64,000 bases of DNA from Atherinomorus stipes (taxonomy: Eukaryota > Chordata > Actinopteri > Atheriniformes > Atherinidae). The notes beneath the pieces are model-generated. The model saw nothing but the letters and a program-made list of their open reading frames with translations, was not told the DNA's origin and searched no databases. Each line of letters starts with the position of its first letter. Position 1 is the stretch's first letter. This document shows positions 25,001 through 37,100 of this stretch, piece after piece. The translations under genes and the position numbers were made by a program. The DNA lies in the NCBI GenBank assembly GCA_023101725.1, contig JALJCO010013654.1, positions 496,001 to 560,000 on the forward strand, given 5' to 3'.

Positions 25001-28000
25001 ACAAAGGATAAAGCTTTCAATCATTAAATTACAGGTAGGACAGAATTTACTTTTAGCTGTTAGCAGGGAATTGATGCAGTCAAGCACAGCGGTGGGCATG
25101 TTAATGCTTTGTTCTTTTTGTTTATTTATTATAAACTGCAAATTAAACGCCATCATAAGAAATAAGAAATGAGGATCACACTAAGATGCTGGTGGAAAAA
25201 AAAGTCAAAAGAAAATACTCTGGGCAGTATTGGAGCTTCCAGACAATAATCTAAATCATAATACCAAAATAGTAAAAAAAAAAAAAAAAAAAAGTTAGAG
25301 AATATGATCAACATGCTGGAGCAGACTAGCTAGAGTTCAGACCTGAATCTAATTAAGAATCTGTGGAGGTAACCAAATACCAGAATGACCACAAGAAAGC
25401 CGTCCAACTTTAAAAACTTGGATTTCAACACTGGTGTGGTCCAAAACTCCACTTGAGACATGTAAAAACTTGTTAACATTTCTAAGGACCGTTTAATTGC
25501 TGCAAAAACATGGATAGTTTTCTTTTTTATTTGAAAAGGGTCAGAAATGCCCCCCCCCCCCAAGAAAAAAAGATTTTCAGTAGGAATAATCTTTGTCTGC
25601 TATTTCTGTTACAGAAAACAAACATACTTAATGGTTTCTTTTGGTGAAAGAACAAAATCTTTACAGGAGCTGCAGGAAGAAAAGCTGCCACCACAAGTTT
25701 GCATTCAACTTAAACATATCATGGTTTCATAAGTCTTCCCATCTTTCATAAAAAAGGCTTTCGTCTGCAGCGCGTTTTTCACAAGGCTACCTGTACTTGT
25801 GAAAAACCAGCAGAGGGCACTATAAAATAGACATTTCTAGAGATTTCAAAAATGGTAAACTAGATTTCCTTTAACCACAGGCTTCAGGATTACAGCAATC
25901 CACTCATTTTAAACAATAAGTGCTAGTGTGTTAGTCTGCGTAGGGGGGTTGGAGGTGCTGAAAGGGAGATGCTTACCTTGGATACCTGGGCACACCTGCA
26001 GAGTGTAACCACATCTAGATAGGAGAATATTCTACAAAGAAAAAAAAAAGAGGCATGAGTTTGTGTCAAATAAATGATTATCCTTTAAGAAAGAGCTCTG
26101 CTCCCAACTAAACTTTATGTTTGAATATCTTTTTCCTACTTTGTTTTTTGAACATTTTTATTCATTTTTTTTAATGGCTGCAGAGAACTAAACAATCCCA
26201 TGTGTCTAATAGTAGCAGTAAAGACCTACAGTTGACCAGTGTTTGAGCTGAGGTCCAGTCAGCCACAAAGGACTGCATGCAGCAGGCTACTGGGTCAGCT
26301 CAATCCATTAATCTGCCAATGAGTAATCTCTGGCACTCAGACAGGCAAGGCCACCGGCAGGCTGGGACAGACAGACAAACATACAGTATACAAGCACAAG
26401 AGGACATACATGAACTCACACACATACAGGAGACCCAGTATGTATACATCCTCCCAGTTCTCAGTTTTAAAATGGCCCATTTCTGCTCACAGAACCAACT
26501 TAAAGCGGCAATCTATAGAAAACGAGGTATTCAGAGAATTGTCATGGTGCCAAAGCTTAGAGTGCAGCTGGGGTCTGAATGTCCTTTTAACCCTTGGGAA
26601 CAGGAGCTGGCCATTGTTTCCTTCATATAGACACAAACAAAGGCTGTGTGTTTTGATGTGTTAGGCAGGGCATGTCGGGACATGTCTGTGTAATCTACAC
26701 CAGAGTCTTGTGTCCTGTATATAGTTAATATAGCAATCCTGGGACACTAACATGCATCCACATGTGTGAAACGTGTGCAATTTCGCATAAAAAGAAACAG
26801 ACAGGCACATGCATAAGCAGACCTCAGAGCATATATGCCAACCACCAGGCCCTGTCCATCGATTTTTCTTCTAATAACTGGTTAATGGCCATGACGCTGA
26901 TCATTGACTGACTGTCTATTTTAATCAAATACAATCTGGCTTTCTATTATGTGTGTCAGAGGCCTTTTACCAACCGTAGAAGAATTCAGTTAATCATAAT
27001 CACAAGAAAGTAATCAGTCAATCTGATTTGGTGAGTCCCATTTTGAGTCCTGTGTACTTGTCTGACATCTGTCACTGACAGTCAAGGGATGGGAGTTGAA
27101 ATCAACTCACAGATATTTGAATATGCAGACCTGTATCACTGAGATGCACATTTTCATAAACACAAAACAGGGAATATAACCAATTAAACAAATAAAATAA
27201 ACCTGTGAAATAAAGTTTTTCACTCCACACAAAACAAAATTAATGTCAGAATACAGATCAATAAGAACAAATAAACCAACAACCTTAAATTGCTCTTTCA
27301 AATCCCTCCTCATTATTCTTATTTTCCTAGACAAGATTTTAATGGAGCACAGTCCTATTTGTTGACAAAATGTACACCTGACCCTTCAAGCATGGCTAGA
27401 TAAGAGCAAATCGAGCTTTCAACACAAGTCTGGGCCTGGTTGCCATAGGAACAGCTCAGGCATGAATTTGGGTGGTGGTGGTGGGGAGCCTGCTGAGTCA
27501 GTGCTTCTGCGTAAGGGGACTCTGAACCACTTCGAACTCCCTCTAAGGCTTCTCTAAAACAAGGTTCCTCTATATCACGGTGGTTTTCACCGTTTATGTC
27601 CACTGGCCTAGAAAACAACTGTTTATGATGCACCAGCTGAGAGGCTGGCAAGCTTAAAAACAAGCCAGGAGCTTCTTCAAAGTGATAGTTCACAGATAAA
27701 CAGTAATGCGTTGAAATCACATTAACAGATTAATTGGAAAATATTACTATCACAGCACAGTCGCCAAAACATAAAACTACAAGGACACATGTCAGTTAGT
27801 AAAGACATTTCAAATCAAGCTGTTTGATGCTATTCTTCATCACAAAAGCTATGCCTTCTAGCTGCAAAGTAATTCCAAGTGAAGACTGCGTTTCTCTTCT
27901 TATTATAGCAGACGGTTTCAATTTAGAGTTGCAGATGTTTCTTGATTAAATGATTGGTTGAAAAGTGCAAGCTATTTTGATAATCAAATTTAAGTCAATT

Positions 28001-31000
28001 CTCAAGCAAAAGTACCAAATGTTCTCTGTAAGTGTTTTCTCAAATGCTCAGATTTAATGCTTTTCTTATATGATTACAATTAGGTTTTGGATTGTTGATT
28101 AAAAAAGCAAACAAACAAACAAAAAAAACAAACAAACAAGCAAGCAATGCTTTCCTTTAGCTATGGGAATTCATTTTGGCCATTTTCAGAATTTTAATGA
28201 CTAATCAAATAAAAGATAATGCAGATTAAATAAAAATGAAAGTCAGCAGTAGTTCATTATAACACTTGCATAAAGTATTCCAGGCCTGAAGAAATAAAAT
28301 TTCCGGCATTTTAAGTGCAGAGTAATGTCAGGAAAATTTCCAATTTAGGTTGGATTTCCTGTTCCGTTAATCATCTGGTGCCCCCTTTAGATTTAGCTTG
28401 AAACCCCTTACAGTGGTCCCAAACCACAAATGAATGACATGTCTAGTAAGACAAGTGAATTTGAGTCTATGTGCTCTAAAAAAAAAAAGTCTACAAAAAC
28501 ACGTTTAATGAGATTATAGAGCGACATCCCAGGTCAGAAGTTTTTGTAGCTTCAAATAGCTAACTGAGTAAAAAACATTTCCCGTCTACAAAAGGCACAA
28601 CGTTAGAAATTACCCATTTCTTTAACATTGTAATGAAGTTTGCTTATTTAAACTGCAATCTTTTGCAAATTCAGAATGACAAAAAAGCAAATGACCCCAA
28701 AGCAGAAGTTTGCATCACCAGCATGACCAATTCTTCGTTACATCCCATTTGGGAAGTGTCAAACCGAAAATGCATTTTATAACCTATTAGGGTCTTTTAG
28801 TTCCTGTTTGTGGGATTTTTTTTTTTTTTTCACTCAACATGCTTCTGGTTTTGTAGAGGCACCTGCATGCAAAGTTCTTTTAAAGACCTTCCACAAATGA
28901 TCAGTTATGTTTAGGACCGAGAATGTGAGGGCCATGGCAAGGCCATTATTGATTTTAAGGTATAGACTAGATTATGACCATGCTTTAGAGTTTTGAGGCC
29001 TTGGATTTTATAAAGACAGCTTGACGTCTTCCATCTTCATACTGCTACTCAACTGAATCTATTCTTCTTTCTTCCAGTGAAATGTTTCCTAAGCAACAGA
29101 GTGCAACACAAATCCAAAACATGATCAAACCGAGCACATGCTCAACAGCTGGAAATGTGTTCTGTCAGGAAATTCTGCACCTTTTCCCCTCCAAACATGT
29201 CTCTGCTAACTGCAGAAACAAAGTTGAATTTGACCTTTGCCAATCTGTGGGCTTTTGTTCCAAAATGCTCAAGGTTTGATCAGATATTTATTTGCAAATT
29301 TCTGATGTTAAACTTGGTAGTGATGAGGCTGCAGAAGTTCTTTTAGTTTGTTTTTTTTGGATGACTGTTACTGCAGGTAATATTTGTACAGGTGTGGCTA
29401 CGCAGCAGAACAGTGCACCGCCACTCCACAGCCTGCTAAATATTCTTAAAGTCTTTCACAGTCTCATGTGGGTTTTGATTTGCTTTTCTAGCAATTTAAT
29501 GAGCAGTTCCCCAGAGTGTTTGCTTGGTCTCCCAGACCGCTACTTGACCTTCCCGTGACTGCTGATTGTTGAAGATAATAGAAAAAGGAGAGATTTTTAT
29601 CACCTGGCTTTTTAAAATAACCACAGCAATCCTAACAAGCTGGTTAGGCTCTGAAACTTTGACAAGTATTTATTTGAAGGCAAGAAAATATCATGAGGTA
29701 CCAAAACTTTTGCATGGAATCTCTTTTCTTTTTATACGATGACTGTATAAAACTAAAATAATATGCATATTTTGTTGGCTGTATTGTAAAGACAAGTTTT
29801 GGACATGAGCTTGCACTCGCCTCACTTAACTATTCACAATAAGTCACTTTGACCAGCAGTGCCCAAACCTTTCCATGTCACAGGGACACCATAAAGTCCC
29901 TCTATGGGGAATGCAGTCGCAGGGTAAAACAAACTTAATATATATATAAAAAAAAAGCTCTGTCTTCCCACAATCCACGGTTTGAAATCAAGATTTACTG
30001 CCGTCACAACGAGCTTTCGTCACAGCTGATGTTGTGTAACTATCTCGACATGTCGCATATGACCACGGGCCATGTGTTGTTGCTGGCGAGCACATGTGAG
30101 CGCACGCTATTCAGCCCACCAGTGAAATCGTGCTGGTTGTAATGGGTGTACTGGTTGTCTCTGTGGAGTGCAGATGGAGCAGCAGAAGAGCACAGCACTG
30201 CGGAATTCCCCACCAGCTAAGACAAGCTATTTATAGCCACATACAGACATACAGTTTGCATAGGCCCAGGAGTGTTTCACACAAGCACACAAACTAGCAG
30301 CATTCAAGCGCAGAAATAAACACGTCATGTGGCAGCACAGGTACCTGCAAGGTGCATTGCTTTTTAAGATACAGTGCACACACTCAAAAATGCACACATG
30401 GATCAGTGTGTAGGATGAACACGGGTGAGTGCACATGTGATGTCAGATTTATGGAGCATGTGCAGCTGCTGTGGGACAAAATGTTGGTCTGTAGGTCACA
30501 CATGTATAATGACAAAACCTCATTTCAGACTAGCAGCTGTGGGGAAAAAAACAAACAAACAAACATACATATAAACAACCATACAAATAGGAATAAAAAA
30601 AAACAAAACAGGCTGATTCAGCTAATGAGCATCCCTGACCTAAGTTCTTCTGTGTGTGCAGATGTTATATATACATTTTGGATGATCACCCCTACCTGAG
30701 AAGAAGCTCTTTGGGGAGCTTCTTGTTAATAGGCGCTTCGTCACTGTTTGAGAACACCTGCCAAGACACAAGATAAACAATAACAATGAGTGTGTATTGT
30801 ATGTGTCTATTTGACAAGCTGATACAATGGCAAGCAAAACAAAACAAAATCAGCTAAACAAGATCAAACAGACCAAGCCTGGGGATAATATCATTACCTG
30901 TCAGCAGCTCAGACCTGAGCAGCGTTAGACTCTGTGTGCCATGTTCACATCTACCATTGAGAATTAGACTATCACTTCCTTAGCTATGCTAATAAATACA

Positions 31001-31127
31001 ACACAGCTACATTTGGCTTTCCGTGTTCCCTCCTTACAAGCTTATAATTCTGTCAGCCTGGTCAGCTTGTTGGCATGCTTATCTCAATTAGCCTACTCGC
31101 TGGATGTCTGGCCATCTGCTGAGTGAG

Positions 31128-31158
<31 letters not shown>

Positions 31159-34100
31159 GATGCCCACTTACACACTCGCAGGTGATTCAAGTCGGACCTC
31201 TCTGAGTGAAGAACAGAGGCAGAACATTCTCGATCAGATGGGCCGTACTCAGCCATGAATTTAAATGACGGAAAACACACACTTTTCCCTGTGCTTCTAC
31301 AGACATGCATCCTGCCCACAATACACTTGTATCCTAAAAGGCTCAGCAAGTGTATCTAATGAGTGGGACTCCCTGCTGTGTCGCATGCAAACAGAAAATG
31401 GGAAAACACAAAGGAAGGAGAGCCAGGAAGGCACAGGATGAGCAGAAGTTGATTCTGAAAGCAGATGAAACCCCCTTCAAACAGAAGAGCGAGAAGACAG
31501 GACCAAACAGGAAGTATGAAACAAAAGCCAAACAGAGATGTTGTACTAAAGTCAAGGAGAGAATGGGGGGGGGGGGGGTAATGTAATTATTAACATCAAA
31601 GAGTGAAGTAAGAGAGGGAGAGAGGAAATAAAGGCCATTGGTAGACAGGTGGGGTCAAAAAGACAAAAGAGGAGGAGGTGTTCAATCAAGGTTTGGTGAA
31701 ATATTAACTGAGATGGTTGAAATTTTAACGTCTCCGCTATGGTAACAACCAGGAGACAAAGACTATCTGAACATCTTGATTAACTATACCCACTAAAACA
31801 TTTTTCTTTTTTCATAATCAATCTCCACACACAACTCTGTTTATTGATTACTGCAGTATCACATCCTTAATTGCATTAGTGAAGTAAAACAGATCAATAT
31901 ATCAATTACCCAGCAATGTAGAGTACCAGTGTAAAGTTTTCAGACCCTTTCAAGCTCTAGTCTTAAATTAGTTTCACTTAATATTGTTCTTATTATACAC
32001 AAACACACACAGTTGACAAGAATAAAGCAAAACACCTATTCAGAGTGTTTTGTTACTGAAAGTGAAAGACTGAACTATCCCATTGATGCAAGTATTCAAA
32101 CTCCACTCAAGCCCAGCACATTTGAATTCTGTCAGTTGTCTTTGAGATGTTCATTTAGTGTGAGTTGAGTCCATCTGGGTGACTGAGCCTATATGAATTT
32201 ACTGGACACACCTTGTTAAATACACCTCACAGTTGATGATGCATGTCAGAATGCAAACCAGGACCATAAAGCTTAGAAAGCTGTTTTCCTGCAAAACAGA
32301 ATAATGTCATGGCACATATCTGGGAAAGGATATGAAAACTTCCAAACATTAAAAGTAAAAACAACAAACAAAACAAAACCCAAAAGCCTCAATCTTTTTT
32401 ATAAGTTAAAAAATTTCCAAAATCTTGCTGCTAAATTGAGAAGGGATGAGGGGCCTCAGGGTGCATTCACACCAGGATGGTCCACTAGACTCAGTCCGAC
32501 TGGGACTTGGCTCAGTTGGTAGGTGGGGGTTATCTTCTGGACCGAGATCACTTTCATGCTGCACTTTAGCCGAATGGGCCAGAGTCTCGTCACCTGGGCC
32601 GCCATTTCTTACAAGCATATCATGTACAGTATTTCTAAATAATGTTGACGTAGTGCGGCACTGATCTACTGTGTGGGCATATCCCAGAACCTCCGTTTGA
32701 CAGCTAATTACTTAAAAAAACTGCAGTATTTCTGTTGGTACTTACTAGGAGCTGGGATGTTTTCCTCTGACCATATATAAATCTAAACTTTCCGTTCGTC
32801 GTTGCTCCACATTTGACCACGAGCCATTTCTAAAGAAGTCCTGCACATGTTTGTTTCGGTAACGTTTATCAACAGTGCCCAATGTTTATAAAGTAAACCA
32901 TAATATTAAACCCCAATGCCATGCTGAACCAAGTGCAGGAAGTGGCAATGAAAGTCAGCTTCCTGCATTTGGTCTGCTTCAAGTGGACCGAGACCCAGGT
33001 TTGTAGGCAGACCGAGTCTGCTTGTTTGGTCCGAATCAGAGTCCGTTTGCGCATTCACAGTGGGCTCTATGCACAACTCCACTACTTCCTGAACTTAAGG
33101 CAGCTCCCTTGTTTTCTTTCATTAGTGGACAAACTGATTAATCCAGGTGTGCGTGACCTCGGTAACTACAACGGCAATGGCCAGACACACCTTAAAGGGA
33201 CTTGAGGCAGGAATTTAAAAAACAAACAAACATAAATGTCCCTTTTTTTCAGTTCAAAATCCTGTTGTTGACCTTTAAAGCGTTGCACGGTTCTGCTCCC
33301 AGTTACCTCTCTGAGTTATTGTCCCGCCACGTTCCTACCAGGTCTCTTAGGTCTTCCTCCTTATCTCTTCTGGAGGTACCAAGACACAGGTGCAATTCCA
33401 GGGGTGCTAGGGCTTTCTCTGTAGCTGCCCCGCGCCTCTGGAACGCACTCCCCCTTGAACTCAGGTCAACGCAGTCTATAACGTCTTTTAAAACCATGCT
33501 CAGATCCCATCTTTTGGCGCAGGCTTTCCCTTCTTAATCTTTTTTTCTCTCTCTTATTATTGTCTTATTAATTCTTCTCTTTTTTATGTGTCTATATGTT
33601 TAGATGTTTTTAGCCTTGTTTTCTTATGTCCTGCCATGTAAAGCACTTTGGGCATCCAGCTGGATGTAGAAATACGTGCTATATAAATGAAATAAATGAA
33701 ATTTTTTTCATACTAATGGGTGATGAAGCGCTAAATACCAAAAATAACGTTTCCACCCATGTTTCTCCCTGTTGCCTTGAACAGGCTGTGTGCTGCAAAA
33801 TGCGCTGCAATTCGGTGTCCGAATTTCCCACGCTGCCCTGCAGACGTGACGTCAAATGATCTACATCCGCAGTTTTGATACAGGAAAAAAGACGGTTGCG
33901 TTAAATTCAAACACTGTAAGCGATAGTTATGGATTCTTCCGCCATCAGAAAACGATCTAGATCAACCGAAAGACACTAAAAAGTGTAACTACGAAGAAAA
34001 AGCTTAGTAAACAACATTATAGCTTTCCAGCTCTGCCATGCGGACGTGACGTCAAATGACGCTACATCCGCAGTTTTGATATCGGACGAAGCCGGTCGCG

Positions 34101-37100
34101 GTAAATTCAAACACTGTAAGCGATTGTTATGGATTCTTCTGCTGTCAGCAATCGATTCAGATCAACTGAAAGACACTAAAAAGTGTAACTACGGAGAAAA
34201 AGGTGAGTAAACAACATTATAGCTTCAGTTTGTGCACGCTCTCGTGACGGCTTGGCTCGTGGCTGCAGTTACCTGAAGCGCCAGACGCTGCAGTCGCGAG
34301 TTTCGTTTCTTAATCTTGCCTCAAGTCCCTTTAATCAGTTTGACCAGTCATGAAAGACGGCAAACAAACGAGCTGGCTTAAATTCAGGAAGTAGTGGAGT
34401 TGTACATAGAACCCATTCCCCGAAAGAAGCAGACTTTCTGAGCAAATGGACCCTGATTCGAATAAAGAAGGCTGGTGTGAATGTGCCTTCAGAGAAGGAG
34501 AAGCCGTTGTCAATGGCAACTCTCCATGGCATGTGTGAAGGCATGAATTATTCCCTTATTAATAACATCCCTACAGTTAAACATGGTGTCGGCAGCATCA
34601 TGCTGTGGGGCGTTTTCCTGTAACAGAGACCAAGAGGCTAGTCAGGATGGATGGCTGCAGAAAAAAAACAGTGAAATCCATTTTCCAAGTGCTCAGGATC
34701 TCAGAGTTGAGGTGAAGATTTACATTTTGATAAGTCAATGAAGCAAACCACAGAGAAGGCAGGAGTGGCTTCAGGAAAACCCTGCAAGAGTCCTATAGTG
34801 AGTCGGCTAGATTGGAGACCTGAATTGTCATGGTTCATCTCTGGAGAGGCATGAAAACATTGCACACTGAGGCTCCATATCCATTCTGTAAGTGCACAAG
34901 TGTTTTCCCCAAATATACTGGGAGAAACCTCCACATTATAGGTGTGCTAATCTTGTAGGAGCATTCCTAATAAGTCTTGAGGTTATCAGTGCAGCATTTT
35001 AATCAACTACAAAGTAAAACACCTGAAACTTGCACTAAGTATTTCTTTCTTTTTTCCATTAAATTTATAAAGCATACAAAATTTAAGATTGAAAATTGAA
35101 GTTGAGTCTGAAACTAAACAAAATGTGGAAAACTGAGAGGGGTCTACATAGTTCCTGTCAGGACTGTACAAACCAAACTGATGGAAGTAAACCTGACCTG
35201 TCAACAACATATTGACTAAGTGCCTCTGTAAAGCCAGAGGTGGCTTAGGATTTAGCACTAAATTTAGACTTAATTCCAAACCACCTCTGTAACACATCAC
35301 CCACCTTTGAACCCTCCTTAACAAGACAAATGGACCACACAAAATGTGGACAGGCCACCAAAAACTATAAGAGGTTCCAATCAAGGGGACAGTTGCAAAA
35401 AATCCAAGCAAAACATTTTCATTTTGAGCTTCAAATTTGGAAACATCATTTGGCTGTGTAATCACGTCTAGTTTAAAATATATAAGTGTAACACTGTTAA
35501 ATCATTAAAACACAAGCATTTAAAACCACCTCTGCACATTAACCTCAGCATACTGGTGCCCTCCTTCACAGCAGCAGAAGAGCAGCATTCCCAACGAGGG
35601 AGCTCCTCTGCTCAGGCATATCCCTGTTCTTAGAAAGTATACTAAACATAGATGACATTTATGTTTCTTTTTGAGTAGTCTGGAGTTTCTTCAACTTATT
35701 AAAGCAACTACGAGGAAATTAGACCATGGTCATGATGCGTTCAATTTCGGGCCTTTAATACAACTACAAGCAGCTTAACAAAGGAGTGACATCATAGGTC
35801 TTCTGTCTCATAGTCAACCCTCCTAAGTCCTGCTCTGTTAACCCTACTCCTCTCACTCTCACGTAATATTACCACACCAGCTTGTTTTCATCATACAGTG
35901 GTTTTCATGTAAGTAGCTTAGTTAAGAAATCCACTGATATGGCAACAACACACATCAAAACTACCAACAGCCTCTGTTCTGATTCACTTACGCCAAGCAT
36001 GTGAGTACCCGACTGAGAAAGTCAAGTACCATCAAGTCAAACCCCAAGGAATCTCAGCAATGTGTGAATAACATGTCAGATAAACAATGCTTACTGCTTG
36101 AGGGACCTGTAACCAGTTAACCAGTTGGACAGGGTGATTTAAAGCATGAACACAATTAAGAAGAAAAATGCTGACAGCAAACTGTGGTAGCTGTTTGTGC
36201 CACTGGTGTGATGTATGAAACAAAATTTGTGCTGTAGACCAATTTACTTTCCAAAGCAATCAGTACTAGAGGGTGATTATGTTCTGTAAGTCCTACTCCA
36301 GCAGAGTTTTGAGCTACTTGACAGTTTGGATTTTATAACAATTCTCAGTTTACTTCCAAATATTATACTTTTTATTCAAATTCAACCAACACCGGAGTCC
36401 TGGAGATGATGAAACACTGATTTGTAAGAAGTAAAAGTTTAAATATCACTAAATTTCCCAAATGCAGTCTGCTGGAAAAGAGAACAATGTGGTCATTGTT
36501 AACTTTCCAGCAATGTATTTAACAAACTACTAAATGAATTTGTTTGAAAACAGCAGTGCCCAGCTCACTGTATGTTACTGACTGCAGATTATTTCCAACA
36601 CAACTGCATCCTCCACCAGTACCAATAGTAAATAACACCATTTTTACGAAACTGATCCCAATCTAAAGCAGAATTTCATGGCTTCTTCCCACTGTCTAAC
36701 AAATTACATGAGTGACGGTCACATGCCTGTTTTTCTAATATTGCCAATGAAACTGTGATTCTGATACATCTGTCTAAGGCCTATATCAGATCTGCAAGCA
36801 CATCTGTTGGATGTAATTTTGGTGCCACGAAATGCTTCAGACAGATCTGAACAATCAAAATGTTTTTGGTTTTTTTTCATTAAATGATACAAAAGCTCCA
36901 ACTATACAATAGTTTGTTAAGTCTTACAAGTGAGCTGAATACTCAATGCTCACTTAAGTATAAGTAATAACACCCAGTAGTGCAACATTATTATGGAACA
37001 TTTTGCTCACTGTATGCTGTACCTGTAACACTAAAGAAATTACAATGAGAAGGAGGAGCTGTGATGGTGTGTTTACCCCTTTAATGCAAATTTATCATGG

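Larger units (their letters stand above)
33196..34330. mobile_element. TTAA-target DNA transposon (Kolobok or piggyBac type), copy A
   Basis: Terminal inverted repeats AGGGACTTGAGGCA / TGCCTCAAGTCCCT are perfect over 14 bp. They are flanked by TTAA on both sides (33192-33195 and 34331-34334). The element carries an L2-type LINE tail (33245-33702) and a 200-bp tandem duplication (33843-34229). There is no transposase. A related truncated copy lies at 57024-57356. TTAA plus AGGG ends fits Kolobok better than piggyBac, but this is inference. Confidence 0.75.
32459..34490. mobile_element. Fold-back MITE inserted in the Tc1-like element
   Basis: The left end GGTGCATTCACACCAG mirrors the right end CTGGTGTGAATGTGCC. 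Inner arms also pair: 33062-33143 (ACAACTCCACTACTTCCTGA) and 34331-34412 (TCAGGAAGTAGTGGAGTTGT) are inverted copies over about 80 bp. The arms are unequal (about 690 and 160 bp), so internal deletion or two opposed copies are both possible. A TTAA-target element (33196-34330) occupies the middle. Confidence 0.6.
31925..35155 (+). mobile_element. Tc1-like element split by nested insertions
   Basis: The left part (31925-32458) resembles the 5' half of the salmonid/teleost Tc1 family with a 'fully extended inverted repeat' region: a CAGTGTAAAGTTTTCAGACC start and a motif ahead of the transposase with TGCATGTCAGAATGCAAACC. The right part (34491-35155) carries the 3' half with CATGCTGTGGGGCGTTTTCC (the 'IMLWG.F' region), the GGAGTGGCTTC region and AACATTGCACACTGAGGCTC. 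Between them lies a 2-kb insertion complex. Frames are broken and the middle of the transposase is missing, so it is defunct. Confidence 0.7.

Noticed and set aside
28850..29570. Possible degraded transposase in fbxl2 intron 2
   Set aside because: The text looks repeat-like, but I could not match conserved residues or terminal repeats, so no family is claimed.
31121..31158. CRISPR-like regular repeat
   Set aside because: It is a simple AC microsatellite without spacers; no CRISPR array is expected or seen in this vertebrate sequence.
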